A DNA stretch of 64,000 bases from JBGNFV01 sp049645705 (GCA_049645705.1 JBARUK010000043.1:62001-126000), one strand, 5' to 3'. Shown: positions 42,218-52,384, numbered from the stretch's first letter. Notes: generated by a model not told the origin, from the sequence alone. Program-made: numbers and translations.

Positions 42218-43177
42218 ATGGAAGAAAAAAAGTATCCTCTGATCTCCCTGATTATCCTAAACTATAATCAGCTAGAGGTAACCTGCGAATTTCTGGAATC
42301 TACCAGATCTCTTACCTACCCTAATTTTGAGATCGTTATGGTAGACAATGCTTCCAGGAAGGATCCTACCGAAGTAATTACTTCCCGCTATCCTGAGGTC
42401 AGACTTATCGTAACAGATAAGAACTATGGATTTACAGGAGGGAATAACATTGCTATGCGTGCGGCACGTGGTGACTACATGTTTGTAGTGAATAACGATA
42501 CTGAAGTCGGCGGAGACTTACTGGAAAGACTACTGGAGCCATTTGCCCAGGATCCTGAAGTAGGTGTGGTAAGTCCTAAGATTTATTACTACGAAGAACA
42601 GGATCTGATCCAGTTTGCCGGATTTACCAAAGTAAATCCGATAACTGGTAGAAACGAATGTATTGGTAACCAGGAAAAGGAACAGGGCCAGTATGACGTA
42701 CAGAATGAAACGTACTATGCTCATGGCGCGGCTATGCTGGTGAAGAAGGAGGTTATTGAAAAGACTGGTATGTTTGCAGATATGTTTTTCATATACTATG
42801 AAGAACTCGACTGGTCTGCCAGAATACGAAATGCAGGCTATAAGATAATTTATCAGCCTACCACCTCTATTGTACATAAGGAATCTATCACAATGGGTAA
42901 AGAAAGTCCGCTAAAGGCGTACTACCATACCCGAAACAGGATCCTGTACATGCGCAGACATAGTTCAGGTACTGAGTTTCTCGGCTTCTCTTTATTCCTG
43001 AGCTTTCTTGTCATCCCGAAATCACTTTTGAAATATACACTGAAAGGTCAGTGGCAGCATCTTCGCTCATTTGTAAAGGGCATAATGTGGCACTTCAGCC
43101 ATAAAAAAGAAGAAAAAGGCATGCTACCCGATGACTATAAAATAAATGAGGTATCAGCGGTACCTCAAATATCCTGA
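42218..43177 (+). CDS. Glycosyltransferase family 2
   Basis: 319 aa GT2 of the rhamnosyltransferase-like branch. The GT-A fold begins PLISLIILNYNQ, with VDNASRKD, NYGFTGGNN and the metal-binding VNNDTEV; the later acceptor region has GAAMLVKKEV and YEELDWSARIRNAGY. A hydrophobic segment lies near residues 250-275. I start at the ATG at 42218; a GTG at 42167 is also in frame. It probably adds a sugar to the lipid-linked unit started by the preceding transferase. The sugar is unknown. Confidence 0.9.
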   Translation: MEEKKYPLISLIILNYNQLEVTCEFLESTRSLTYPNFEIVMVDNASRKDPTEVITSRYPEVRLIVTDKNYGFTGGNNIAMRAARGDYMFVVNNDTEVGGDLLERLLEPFAQDPEVGVVSPKIYYYEEQDLIQFAGFTKVNPITGRNECIGNQEKEQGQYDVQNETYYAHGAAMLVKKEVIEKTGMFADMFFIYYEELDWSARIRNAGYKIIYQPTTSIVHKESITMGKESPLKAYYHTRNRILYMRRHSSGTEFLGFSLFLSFLVIPKSLLKYTLKGQWQHLRSFVKGIMWHFSHKKEEKGMLPDDYKINEVSAVPQIS

Positions 43178-43214
43178 TTTTAGACTCTTTACTTAATTTT
43201 AAATACAATCTATT

Positions 43215-44225
43215 ATGGCTAGATCACTCGTGACCGGTGGAGCCGGCTTCATAGGTTCTCATGTAGCACGGCATTGCCTCGATATGGGCCATGAAGTGGT
43301 GGTTTTGGACGACTTGAGCGGTGGTTTTACCGATCATCTTCCCGAAGGTGTAACTTTCGTGGAAGGGTCGATTACAGATCACGAACTCCTGTCTAAACTT
43401 TTTGACCAGTATAAGTTCGATTACGTTTATCATCTGGCTGCATACGCGGCAGAAGGTTTATCACACTTTATCCGCAGGTTCAACTACAATAACAACCTAA
43501 TCGGTAGCATGAACCTGATCAACGAATCAGTAAAGCATGACATCAAGTGCTTTGTATTCACTTCTTCAATCGCGGTATATGGTCCGGGCCAGTTGCCTAT
43601 GACAGAGGATATGGTTCCTCAGCCTGAAGACCCTTACGGCGTAGCAAAATATGCTGTAGAGATGGACTTGAAAGCTGCCCATCACATGTTTGGCCTAGAC
43701 TACGTAGTTTTCCGCCCTCATAATGTGTATGGTGAGAACCAGAACATTGGTGACAAATACCGTAATGTGATTGGTATCTTTATGAACCAGATCATGCAGG
43801 ACAAGCCGATGACTGTATTCGGAGATGGAAAACAGACGCGTGCTTTCAGTTACATAGACGATGTGGCCCCTATCATAAGCCGCTCGGTAGATGTAAAAGG
43901 CGCTTACAACAAAGTATTTAATGTTGGTGCTGATAAGCCGTATACTGTACTTGAACTTGCAGAAGTAGTATCTAAGGAATTTGGCGTAGAGCCTGATATT
44001 CGCCACCTGGAAGCCCGCAAGGAAGTGGTTCACGCTTATTCTGACCACAGTAAAGTTCACGATACTTTCGGACTGGGAGATGCTGTGACTTTGAAAGATG
44101 GTATCAGCAAGATGGTAGGCTGGGCTAAGGAAGTCGGTGCACGTCAGAGTAAGGAGTTCGATAACATCGAAATCATGAAGAACCTTCCTGATGGCTGGGA
44201 CAAGAAGAAAGTTGCCGTAAAATAA
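43215..44225 (+). CDS. NAD-dependent epimerase/dehydratase (UDP-glucose 4-epimerase-like)
   Basis: 336 aa extended SDR. NAD-binding GGAGFIGSH at residues 8-16, DDLSGG, YHLAAYAAEGLS, FTSSIAVYG and the catalytic YGVAK motif, followed by RPHNVYGENQN. It resembles GalE-type epimerases, so it probably supplies an activated sugar to the glycosyltransferases around it. The exact reaction is not readable. A terminator follows the gene. Confidence 0.9.
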   Translation: MARSLVTGGAGFIGSHVARHCLDMGHEVVVLDDLSGGFTDHLPEGVTFVEGSITDHELLSKLFDQYKFDYVYHLAAYAAEGLSHFIRRFNYNNNLIGSMNLINESVKHDIKCFVFTSSIAVYGPGQLPMTEDMVPQPEDPYGVAKYAVEMDLKAAHHMFGLDYVVFRPHNVYGENQNIGDKYRNVIGIFMNQIMQDKPMTVFGDGKQTRAFSYIDDVAPIISRSVDVKGAYNKVFNVGADKPYTVLELAEVVSKEFGVEPDIRHLEARKEVVHAYSDHSKVHDTFGLGDAVTLKDGISKMVGWAKEVGARQSKEFDNIEIMKNLPDGWDKKKVAVK

Positions 44226-44238
44226 CCTTAATAATATG

Positions 44239-44263
44239 AGGGTGCCGAGTGGTGCCCTTTTTT
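44239..44263 (+). terminator. Intrinsic terminator after the epimerase gene
   Basis: Stem AGGGTGCC / GGTGCCCT with two wobble pairs, GAGT loop, followed by six T. It lies only 11 bases before the next start, so it may act as a partial stop inside the cluster. Confidence 0.65.
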
Positions 44264-44273
44264 CATACTTCAT

Positions 44274-45410
44274 ATGAGGATAGGTATAGAGGCACAAAGG
44301 CTTTTCAGAAAGAAGAAACACGGCATGGAGGTGGTAGCCCTTGAGGTTATTCGCCACCTGCAGGAGATTGATCATGAAAATGAGTATTTCGTATTCGTAA
44401 AGGATGATGAAGACTCTGACTGCCTCAATAAAACGGCAAATTTTGAGATTGTAACCCTGCCCGCAGCCTCTTACCCTGTATGGGAGCAGGTACACCTTCC
44501 TAAAGCGGCTAAAAAGTATAACCTGGATGTGCTGCACTGCACCTGTAATACGGCCCCGCTACTGACCTCGATACCTATGGTACTGACGCTTCATGATATT
44601 ATTTATCTTGAATCGGTCAGTTTTAAGGGTACTGCCTATCAGAACTTCGGTAATCTTTATCGTCGTTACCTGGTACCTAAGATCGTAGGTAAGTGCGAAA
44701 AGGTGCTTACGGTCTCCCACTTTGAGAAGGAAAAAATAGTAGACCGGCTAGGCCTGAACCCTAACAAAGTCCAGGTAGTGTACAATGCTATCAACCGTAA
44801 TTTTAGAAAGGTAGAGGATGAAGCTGCTCTGATCAGAATCAGGGAAGAATATGCTCTGCCGACAGACTTCATTTTGCTATTTGGTAATACAGCTCCGAAA
44901 AAGAACACCATAGGTGCCCTTAAAGCCTATGTTTCTTACTGTGAAGCAGTTTCGGATCCGCTACCGATGGTAATAACTGATATAGATCCTCAATTTATCG
45001 AAAAGCTGCTGCAGGAACTGAAGGCTACTCACCTGAGAAAAAACCTGCACCTGAAGGACTATATTGCCTTCGATCAGCTACCAATTGTATACAGTATGGC
45101 TTCATTCTTCCTGTACCCGAGCTTAAGGGAAAGCTTTGGGATGCCTATATTGGAAGCTATGGCATGTGGTACGCCGGTAATAACCAGTGATACATCTTCT
45201 ATGCCGGAGGTATCCGGCGGAGCAGCTTTACTCTCGGATCCGTTTGAACCGGCAAGCATTACGGAGCAGATGGTGAAGTTGCACGATGATGAAAAATTGA
45301 GGTCTGATCTAAGGTCGAAAGGACTGGCCAGAGCGTCAGAGTTTAACTGGAGTAACACAGCGGCAGAGGTTCTATCTGTCTTTAAAGCTTTGCACAAAAT
45401 ACCCGCATAA
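44274..45410 (+). CDS. Glycosyltransferase family 4
   Basis: 378 aa GT-B enzyme. The N-terminal half has EAQRLFRKKKHGMEVVALE and LHDIIYLE; the donor-binding half has NTAPKKN, FLYPSLRESFGMPILEAMACGTPVITS, the E-x7-E motif of GT4. No signal peptide or membrane segment is present. It would add a sugar at the cytoplasmic face during polysaccharide assembly. It lies two bases ahead of the methyltransferase gene, so the two are coupled. Confidence 0.9.
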   Translation: MRIGIEAQRLFRKKKHGMEVVALEVIRHLQEIDHENEYFVFVKDDEDSDCLNKTANFEIVTLPAASYPVWEQVHLPKAAKKYNLDVLHCTCNTAPLLTSIPMVLTLHDIIYLESVSFKGTAYQNFGNLYRRYLVPKIVGKCEKVLTVSHFEKEKIVDRLGLNPNKVQVVYNAINRNFRKVEDEAALIRIREEYALPTDFILLFGNTAPKKNTIGALKAYVSYCEAVSDPLPMVITDIDPQFIEKLLQELKATHLRKNLHLKDYIAFDQLPIVYSMASFFLYPSLRESFGMPILEAMACGTPVITSDTSSMPEVSGGAALLSDPFEPASITEQMVKLHDDEKLRSDLRSKGLARASEFNWSNTAAEVLSVFKALHKIPA

Positions 45411-45411
45411 T

Positions 45412-46185
45412 ATGGAAGTGATAGCTGATAAAAACTTTACCCGTTACACACGGGCGGTAGACCTGAAAAGGGTTGATTTTATCGTCAAAAACCTAAAGAA
45501 ATCTATCCCTGATACAGGTACTGTATTGGATGTAGGCTGCGGAAACGGTAATATCAGTATGCAGCTCGGCGGCCTAGGCTACATGGTCCAGGGTGTGGAC
45601 GTGAGCGATAAGGCCATTAAAAAGGCCAAAGAAACAAATACCTTCTCTAATGTACTGTTCGATGTGATCAGTGCAGAACAACTGGTAGCTGACGGAAAAA
45701 AATACGATGCTGTTATTTGCAGTGAAGTATTGGAGCACCTGGAAGAACCTGAGAAGCTGGTGGCTACACTGCATGACCTTATCAGCGATAATGGCATATT
45801 AATTGTAACTGTACCAAATGGAACAGGACCACGTGAGGTACTGATGACGAAGCCAATGCAAAAAATGCGGGACGGCAACGGAGCCTTGTGGAAATTTACT
45901 AAAGGCATAAAGAGTATGCTGGGTTATTCCGGAACTACTGTACAGTCTGACGCGGATAACCTGGATCACATACAGTTCTTCACACATAAGGATCTGTATC
46001 GTATGGCAGATAACAACGGTTTCAAGATCGTTGAATTCGGTCATGCGGACTGGATGGAGGATATTTTTCCTTATTCATTTTTAAGTAAAAGAATACACGC
46101 TCTTCAGCGTCTGGACTGCCAAATTGCCGATAAGCTTCCTCATGGAATGGTCGGAGGTTTCCAGACGGTCTGGGTAAAAAAATAA
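45412..46185 (+). CDS. Class I SAM-dependent methyltransferase
   Basis: 257 aa methyltransferase with motif I VLDVGCGNGNIS (residues 38-49), motif II GVDVSDKAIKKAK, and ICSEVLEHLEEPEKL. The UbiG/methyltransf_11-like fold often methylates sugars, lipids or small molecules. Position at the end of the glycosyltransferase cluster suggests a sugar or chain-terminating methylation, which is inference. The start lies two bases after the GT4 stop. Confidence 0.87.
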   Translation: MEVIADKNFTRYTRAVDLKRVDFIVKNLKKSIPDTGTVLDVGCGNGNISMQLGGLGYMVQGVDVSDKAIKKAKETNTFSNVLFDVISAEQLVADGKKYDAVICSEVLEHLEEPEKLVATLHDLISDNGILIVTVPNGTGPREVLMTKPMQKMRDGNGALWKFTKGIKSMLGYSGTTVQSDADNLDHIQFFTHKDLYRMADNNGFKIVEFGHADWMEDIFPYSFLSKRIHALQRLDCQIADKLPHGMVGGFQTVWVKK

Positions 46186-46226
46186 ACTCTTCGCACCTAT
46201 CCGGTACGGAGAACCGTTTGAAACAT

Positions 46227-47960
46227 ATGAATCTATTCTTAAGCGTATACTCGCGAGTAACTGGGCTGACGCTCCTGCTGCTCGCGATTTCTTTTTTAGA
46301 TGCTTATGCACAGCAGGTAGCTAAGAGAGCACCAAATGGCCAGGGCTACCTCCTGCACCTGCCTTCTGATTATGCTGAAACGAACCAGGACTACCCGGTA
46401 CTGATCTTTCTCCATGGGATAGATGAGAAAGGGAGTGGATCGTCAGCTGACCTGGAAAAGCTAAAGGTTAACGGGCCGCCATCATGGATCGAGAGAGGTC
46501 ACGATATGCAGTTTACGGTGAACAGCCGAAGCTACTCTTATATAGTGGTAAGCCCGCAGCTTTCTGAAGAGGCCAGCGGATGGTATACGAACCAGATAGA
46601 TAAGCTCATCAGCCATATACAGGAAACATATAGGGTGGATGCCGGACGTATCTACCTGACAGGCCTTAGTATGGGAGGTAACGGTACATGGCGCTATGGC
46701 TTTGATAAAAAGGAAGAGGCTTCGCGTGTAGCTGCCATAGCCCCCATAGCAGGATGGGGAAACCCGGCTAAGGTCTGCAACATTGCTGATAAGAAACTGC
46801 CGGTATGGGCATTTCATGGAGCAAATGACCGTGTGATAGCTGAAAGCAGAGACCGCTCTATGGTAAAGGCATTGAAACGCTGTGATTCTACCCTTATCAC
46901 CTATACGGTCTATGAAAATACGGGCCATGATAGCTGGACCAGGGCTTATGACCCTGGTCACAAATACCATTCACCTAATCTATATGAGTGGTTGCTCGCA
47001 CATTCTTTACCTGGCAGGGAAACAGAGCGGAACAATATCCCGAATACACTCCCTATTGAGAAAGCCAACCCTGACAGCCAAAAAGTTGCTGATAAGGGTA
47101 CAGTGACTGGCGAGAAGAAGAAAAGGCCAAAGGGTATACGGTTCAGAATGGTATCACCTATGCCGAAAGCCCTGCACGAGACATCCGGACTATTGGTAAG
47201 AGGTCCCAACCGTATCTGGTCTCATAATGATAGTGGCAACCAGCCTGTACTGTTCCTTACGGACACATTGGGGAATGTTCTGGATATGAAAACCGTGACG
47301 GGAGCCTTTAATCTGGACTGGGAAGACCTGGCCGAAGATGATGATGGCAATGTATATATCGGCGATTTTGGCAATAACCGAAATAACCGCAGGGCACTGC
47401 AGATCTTTAAAATACCGAACCCGGACCTGGAGGAAGATAATCGTATATCAGCGGAGAAAATAGAGTTCACCTACCCTGATCAAACTACCTACCCGCCGGA
47501 CAGCACCCGGATGAATTTTGATATGGAGGCTATGATCTACAAAGACGGAGCTCTCTACTTATTTTCTAAAAACAGGACTGTACCTTATACCGGTATCTCT
47601 AAAATTTACAAAATCCCATCTGAACCAGGAACTTACGAAGCTTCATTAATCGACAGTTTATCTTTGGGAGGAAACATGATGCTGGAAACCTGGGTTAGTG
47701 CGGCCGATATCAGTAAGGATGGGCGAACTGTAGCCCTGTTGGGGTATGATAAAATTTTTCTGCTTACCTGCCTTGAGAACGATGATTTTTCAGGTGCCAG
47801 CCTGGAAACTATAAGTTTGGAGGCTTTTTCTCAAAAGGAGGGGATAGGTTTTATTAATGAGACTGAGTTATTTATTTCTGATGAAATAAGATTCGGAATT
47901 ATCGGGGGCAATCTTTACCGAGTCGACCTGTCTGAGTACATCGATCATTGTGGCAGGTAA
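46227..47960 (+). CDS. Exported esterase fused to a beta-propeller
   Basis: 577 aa secreted protein with signal peptide (residues 1-28, ending AYAQ). Residues 30-262 are a PHB-depolymerase/feruloyl-esterase-like alpha/beta hydrolase: FLHGID oxyanion loop, nucleophile Ser148 in GLSMGG, Asp201 in HGANDRV, His234 in TGHDSW. After a Lys-rich linker (275-305) comes a beta-propeller-like domain (305-577; HNDSGNQPVLFLTD, YIGDFGNNRNNRR). No T9SS C-terminal signal is visible. The TTG at 46218 is an alternative start; I use the ATG. The substrate is unknown. The esterase part is clearly paralogous to that of the next gene. Confidence 0.85.
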   Translation: MNLFLSVYSRVTGLTLLLLAISFLDAYAQQVAKRAPNGQGYLLHLPSDYAETNQDYPVLIFLHGIDEKGSGSSADLEKLKVNGPPSWIERGHDMQFTVNSRSYSYIVVSPQLSEEASGWYTNQIDKLISHIQETYRVDAGRIYLTGLSMGGNGTWRYGFDKKEEASRVAAIAPIAGWGNPAKVCNIADKKLPVWAFHGANDRVIAESRDRSMVKALKRCDSTLITYTVYENTGHDSWTRAYDPGHKYHSPNLYEWLLAHSLPGRETERNNIPNTLPIEKANPDSQKVADKGTVTGEKKKRPKGIRFRMVSPMPKALHETSGLLVRGPNRIWSHNDSGNQPVLFLTDTLGNVLDMKTVTGAFNLDWEDLAEDDDGNVYIGDFGNNRNNRRALQIFKIPNPDLEEDNRISAEKIEFTYPDQTTYPPDSTRMNFDMEAMIYKDGALYLFSKNRTVPYTGISKIYKIPSEPGTYEASLIDSLSLGGNMMLETWVSAADISKDGRTVALLGYDKIFLLTCLENDDFSGASLETISLEAFSQKEGIGFINETELFISDEIRFGIIGGNLYRVDLSEYIDHCGR

Positions 47961-48685
47961 TTTTTTTTGAAAAAAAATCAAAAAAATGGACCTTTGAATA
48001 GTTCAACTTTTCAGAGACCTTATCAATCTTTTCCCACTCACTTGTTTGGATTTAATTTTAGCTGGTTTTCTGAAACATTATCAGGTAATTATGAGTATAT
48101 ATAATTGTCTGATCATTTTTTTAACTGTCATTTCTACCTCCCGGTAGATTATTAAAATAGTGTACGAAATTTATTCGTATACAGTAGGCGATATACGCCC
48201 AAATTTTACCTCTTCAAACGTTTTATAAGCCCTTATCCTTTCACATCTTTGTATCTGGGAATATGTACTTCATGCCAATTTTGGCGATCCCCACTCCAAT
48301 ATTACCCTGAAACGGCTACCATATTGGTTAACATCAGTTCAATAAGGTTCTAAAAAATATAACTATTAATGAATATCATGTACATAATCAAATAGGTTAG
48401 GCGGTAATTTAAAATTGTACTATTCCAATCCTATTCTTACGGATTATTATATTGAACCTTGCTTGCCATTTGAATTAATTTTTTAGAAAAATCCTTCTAC
48501 ACCCCAAAACGCGTCTTTCTATTAGCATATTTCTCATACCCCTCTTCTACAACTGCCTTTTGCTATTAAGATCTCAATTTATATTTTAGTGTGCATTTTC
48601 GCAGAAACACACTCAGGAACTATACCCTGTTGCGAATTGTACCTACTAAAGAATTTTGTTTAGAACCAACGGACAAGTTAAATTC
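47961..48685. other. AT-rich intergenic region before the second esterase gene
   Basis: About 720 bases without a gene. Directly after the stop is an A/T-run dyad (T8-G-A8), which could act as a weak terminator. A small hairpin TCTACC-TCCC-GGTAGA lies at 48133-48148. A TTTG-N17-TATATTTT promoter-like pair is at 48559-48587. Nothing else is recognised. Confidence 0.45.
48559..48587 (+). promoter_or_regulatory. Candidate promoter of the second esterase gene
   Basis: TTTG (48559-48562), 17-base spacer, TATATTTT (48580-48587). The -7 element differs from TAnnTTTG in the last base only. It lies about 100 bases before the start codon. Confidence 0.35.
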
Positions 48686-51600
48686 ATGATCAGACTTTCT
48701 GCTACCATTGGCTCGAAGGTGTACGACTTTTTATCAGTAAGGCCTTTTACACCTGCCTCTCTATCAACCAGTTTTCGCAAATTTTTACTGACACTTGCCT
48801 TTGTCGTTATCGGCATTTCCACTGTAGTGGCTCAATCTCATACCCCTATTCCTAAGAAGGGTAATAGACTGGGTTACTGGGAATTTTTGCCTAAAGGATA
48901 CAGCAGCAACTCTAACGAGAAATATCCACTTATCATTTTCCTTCATGGCCTGGGCGAAACAGGCAATGGCTCGAAAAACGCACTGAAGAAGATCCTGAGA
49001 GTGGGTCCTCCAAAGGAAATAGATCGTGAAGGAGCTGACATGAAGTTTACTGTCAACGGCAAAACTTACAGCTTCCTTGTTATGTCACCACAGATCGGTG
49101 GCGGATGGTGGACAGAGAAAGATCTGGACATCTTCATCGATCACGTTATTAAAGAGTACAATGTAGATCCTAACCGTATCTACCTGACCGGGCTGAGCCT
49201 CGGCGGAGGAGGTACATGGGCATACGCTACCGGGTTCTATAATAAGGACGATAACCGCTTTGCTGCCATCGCCCCGGTAGCAGGTTTCGGAAATGCCAGC
49301 AAAACCTGTAACCTATCAAAATTCAATGTGCCTGTTTGGGCATTTCACAATCGTGGAGATGGCATCGTAACTTATGCTAAGGGCAAAGCGATGGTAGATG
49401 CTTACAATGCCTGTAAGCCTGCCCCGAGTCCCAAAGCTAAAATGACTGTGTATGAGAGTAACTCGCACGATAGCTGGACGAATGCATACGAAACTGATCA
49501 TCGTGTGCACACACCTAACCTGTACGAATGGTTTCTCCAGCACACACTGGGAAACAGCAAAAAGCCTGAGGGTAATAAAAACCCTGTAGCTAATGCCGGT
49601 CAGGACAAAACCATCACTCTGCCTACTAATAGCCTGAACATAGAAGGCAATGGACAGGATGAGGACGGGCAGGTAAAGTCTTACTGGTGGAATAAGGTAA
49701 GCGGGCCTAACGCTAACCTGAAGAACAAAGACAAGAAGACACTGGAAGTCAGTGGTATGGTACAGGGACAGTATGTGTTCGAGCTTATCGTAACTGACGA
49801 TAAAGGTGCGAAAGGTAATGACCGTATGAAGGTAACGGTGAAGCCTGAGCCTAAAGCGAACAAAGCACCTGTGGCAAGAGCTGGTCAGGACAAAACTATC
49901 ACTCTGCCTACTAATAGTCTGAACATAGAAGGTGACGGACAGGATGAGGACGGACAGGTAAAATCTTACTGGTGGAATAAGGTAAGCGGGCCTAACGCTA
50001 ACCTGAAGAACAAAGACAAGAAGACACTGGAAGTCAGTGGCATGGTACAGGGACAGTATGTGTTCGAGCTTGTCGTAACTGACGATAAAGGTGCAAAAGG
50101 CAATGACCGTATGAAGGTAACGGTGAAGCCTGAGCCTAAAGCGAACAAAGCACCTGTGGCAAGAGCCGGTCAGGACAAAACCATTACTCTACCTACTAAT
50201 AGCCTGACTATTCAGGGTAGCGGACAGGATGAGGATGGTCAGATAAAAGAATACTGGTGGAGAAAGAAAAGCGGGCCACAAGCCAGGCTTAGCAACCAGG
50301 ACAAAGCCACGCTGCAGGTCAGCAACATGAACCAGGGCCAGTATGTATTCGAGCTTATCGTAACTGATGATAAAGGTGCTAAGGGCGCTGACCTGGTAAG
50401 CGTAACTGTGAAACCCGAGCCCAGAGCCAATAAAGCACCGGTAGCTAAGGCCGGTCAGGATAAAACCATCACTCTGCCTACTAACAGCCTGACTATTCAG
50501 GGTAGCGGACAGGACGAAGATGGACAGATAAAAGAATACTGGTGGAACAAAGTAAGCGGCCCCCGGGCCAACCTGCAACAGCGTGACAATGCTACGCTAA
50601 AACTTAGCGACCTCACGCGCGGACAGTATGTGTTCGAACTTGTAGTTACTGATGATAAGGGTGCCAAGGGTACGGACCGTGTAAACGTAACGGTGAAGCC
50701 TGAGCCCCAGGCTGCTAACAAAAGACCGATAGCTAACGCAGGCCAGGACAAAACTATCACTCTGCCCACTAACAGCCTGACTATTCAGGGTAGCGGACAA
50801 GATGAGGATGGTCAGATAAAAGGATACTGGTGGAGAAAGAAAAGCGGGCCACAAGCCAGACTTAGCAACCAGGACAAAGCCACGCTGCAGGTCAGCAACA
50901 TGAACCAGGGCCAGTATGTATTCGAGCTTATCGTAACTGATGATAAAGGTGCTAAGGGCGCAGACCTGGTAAGCGTAACTGTTAAGCCTGAGCCCCAGGC
51001 TGCTAACAAAAGACCGGTAGCTAATGCCGGCCAGGACAAAACAATCACTCTACCTACTAACAGCCTGACTATTCAGGGTAGCGGACAAGATGCGGATGGT
51101 CAGGTAGTAACCTACCAGTGGAATAAGGTAAGCGGCCCGCAGGCCAACCTGCAGCAGCGCGATAAGCCTACCCTTCAGGTTAATAACCTGGTTCAGGGAC
51201 AGTACGTTTTCGAACTGACTGTAACTGACGATAAGGGTGCCAAAGGCCAGGACAGAGTAGCCGTACTGGTGAAACCTAAAGCTCAGGCTGCCAACAAAGC
51301 ACCGATAGCTAATGCAGGCCAGGACAAAACAATCATTCTGCCTACTAACAGTCTGAATATACAAGGTGGCGGTCAGGATACGGACGGACAGGTAGTAGCC
51401 TACCAGTGGACAAAAGTAAGCGGCCCGTATGCTAACCTGCAGCAGCGCGACAAGCCTACCCTCCAGGTCAACGGCCTGGTTCAGGGACGGTATGTGTTCG
51501 AACTAACTGTAACAGATGATAAAGGTGCTAAAGACCTGGACAGAGTAGCCGTACTGGTGAAACCTAAAGCTCCTGCAGTCAACAGAAAGCCAGTAGTAAC

Positions 51601-52384
51601 TGCCGGAAGAGATCAGATCATACCGGCTGATACCGAAAGATTTATTCTGAGCGCATTTGCTAGTGACCCTGACGGTCAGGTAGTGGCCTACGAATGGGAA
51701 CAGGTAGCCGGTCCGGCAGTGAATATGACTAATCACTACACTCCTCGCCTGCACCTGCTCAACATGAATGAAGGCAGCTATGCATTCCGTGTGCAGGTGA
51801 CTGACGATAAAGGAGCAAAAGCTCATGATGTCGTTAAGGTAACCGTAACTGGCGTGGTACTGGTAACTGCTCCGGTAGTATTTGCAGGTGAAGACATGAT
51901 GCTGGAAGGACCTCAGGAATACATTATCCTGAAAGGTAAAGCAAGCCCAGGAGAGAATGGTGCTGCGATCGCAAGCCATGAGTGGACGCAATCTGAAGGT
52001 AACCTTGTTTCGATGAGCTTTGCCGGTACCTCTGCCGCCGAACTGAGAAATGTACCGCCCGGTGAGTATGTGTTCAGTCTGACTGTAACAGACGCTAATG
52101 GAAACGAAGCTTCAGATGAGATCAGAATTGTAGTAGAAGGTAACCTGGATGGTACAAGAGGCCTTAGCGGAACTTTCAATCTCTTTGATAACCTCAATGA
52201 TCTGGCAGGAGCCAGACTGGCTATCCTCGACATTAGTGGAAAGGTTGTAAAATCATGGGACAACTATCAGAACGACTGGGACGGCCGTGCCAGTTCGATT
52301 GCTATACCTGAAGGCACCTACTTCTTTATGGTAGTGACCAAGGACAAGAAGCATAGCGGAACTGTAAAAATAGACAACGACTAA
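48686..52384 (+). CDS. Secreted esterase with nine PKD/Ig-like repeats and T9SS type B-like tail
   Basis: 1232 aa protein. Basic N-region and signal segment (to about residue 50, ending VVAQ), esterase domain (52-290; Ser171 in GLSLGG, Asp225 in NRGDG, His261 in SHDSW), then seven near-identical 95-96 aa PKD/Ig-like repeats (from about residue 297; each with AGQDKTITLPTNS, GQDEDGQ, YVFELIVTDDKGAKG) and two diverged ones (to about 1151). The C-terminus (ILDISGKVVKSW, NDWDGR, IPEGTYFFMV, GTVKID) resembles the type B sorting domain (gliding-motility-associated C-terminal) of the type IX secretion system. The ATG at 48686 is chosen over a TTG at 48656. It is probably released to or held at the cell surface, acting on a polymer ester. 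Confidence 0.85.
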   Translation: MIRLSATIGSKVYDFLSVRPFTPASLSTSFRKFLLTLAFVVIGISTVVAQSHTPIPKKGNRLGYWEFLPKGYSSNSNEKYPLIIFLHGLGETGNGSKNALKKILRVGPPKEIDREGADMKFTVNGKTYSFLVMSPQIGGGWWTEKDLDIFIDHVIKEYNVDPNRIYLTGLSLGGGGTWAYATGFYNKDDNRFAAIAPVAGFGNASKTCNLSKFNVPVWAFHNRGDGIVTYAKGKAMVDAYNACKPAPSPKAKMTVYESNSHDSWTNAYETDHRVHTPNLYEWFLQHTLGNSKKPEGNKNPVANAGQDKTITLPTNSLNIEGNGQDEDGQVKSYWWNKVSGPNANLKNKDKKTLEVSGMVQGQYVFELIVTDDKGAKGNDRMKVTVKPEPKANKAPVARAGQDKTITLPTNSLNIEGDGQDEDGQVKSYWWNKVSGPNANLKNKDKKTLEVSGMVQGQYVFELVVTDDKGAKGNDRMKVTVKPEPKANKAPVARAGQDKTITLPTNSLTIQGSGQDEDGQIKEYWWRKKSGPQARLSNQDKATLQVSNMNQGQYVFELIVTDDKGAKGADLVSVTVKPEPRANKAPVAKAGQDKTITLPTNSLTIQGSGQDEDGQIKEYWWNKVSGPRANLQQRDNATLKLSDLTRGQYVFELVVTDDKGAKGTDRVNVTVKPEPQAANKRPIANAGQDKTITLPTNSLTIQGSGQDEDGQIKGYWWRKKSGPQARLSNQDKATLQVSNMNQGQYVFELIVTDDKGAKGADLVSVTVKPEPQAANKRPVANAGQDKTITLPTNSLTIQGSGQDADGQVVTYQWNKVSGPQANLQQRDKPTLQVNNLVQGQYVFELTVTDDKGAKGQDRVAVLVKPKAQAANKAPIANAGQDKTIILPTNSLNIQGGGQDTDGQVVAYQWTKVSGPYANLQQRDKPTLQVNGLVQGRYVFELTVTDDKGAKDLDRVAVLVKPKAPAVNRKPVVTAGRDQIIPADTERFILSAFASDPDGQVVAYEWEQVAGPAVNMTNHYTPRLHLLNMNEGSYAFRVQVTDDKGAKAHDVVKVTVTGVVLVTAPVVFAGEDMMLEGPQEYIILKGKASPGENGAAIASHEWTQSEGNLVSMSFAGTSAAELRNVPPGEYVFSLTVTDANGNEASDEIRIVVEGNLDGTRGLSGTFNLFDNLNDLAGARLAILDISGKVVKSWDNYQNDWDGRASSIAIPEGTYFFMVVTKDKKHSGTVKIDND
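49574..52140 (+). repeat. Tandem coding repeats, unit 285-288 bases
   Basis: Units start at 49574, 49859, 50144, 50429, 50717, 51005, 51293, 51581 and about 51863. The first seven are nearly identical at protein and largely at DNA level. Unit 1 matches unit 2, and unit 3 matches unit 5, better than immediate alternates, pointing to block duplication or conversion. The last two are old and diverged. Confidence 0.9.

Noticed and set aside
43215..46185. Possible horizontally acquired island at the polysaccharide genes
   Set aside because: No integrase, insertion sequence, tRNA or direct repeat is seen, and the coding style resembles the neighbours by eye.
47961..48010. T8-G-A8 run after the first esterase as an intrinsic terminator
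   Set aside because: The dyad is pure A/T with no room for a loop; it is too weak to call a terminator, although it may help to stop transcription.
49574..52140. Regular direct repeats that could suggest a CRISPR array or satellite DNA
   Set aside because: The units are 285-288 bases, stay in frame, have no spacers and encode PKD/Ig-like domains of one large secreted protein.
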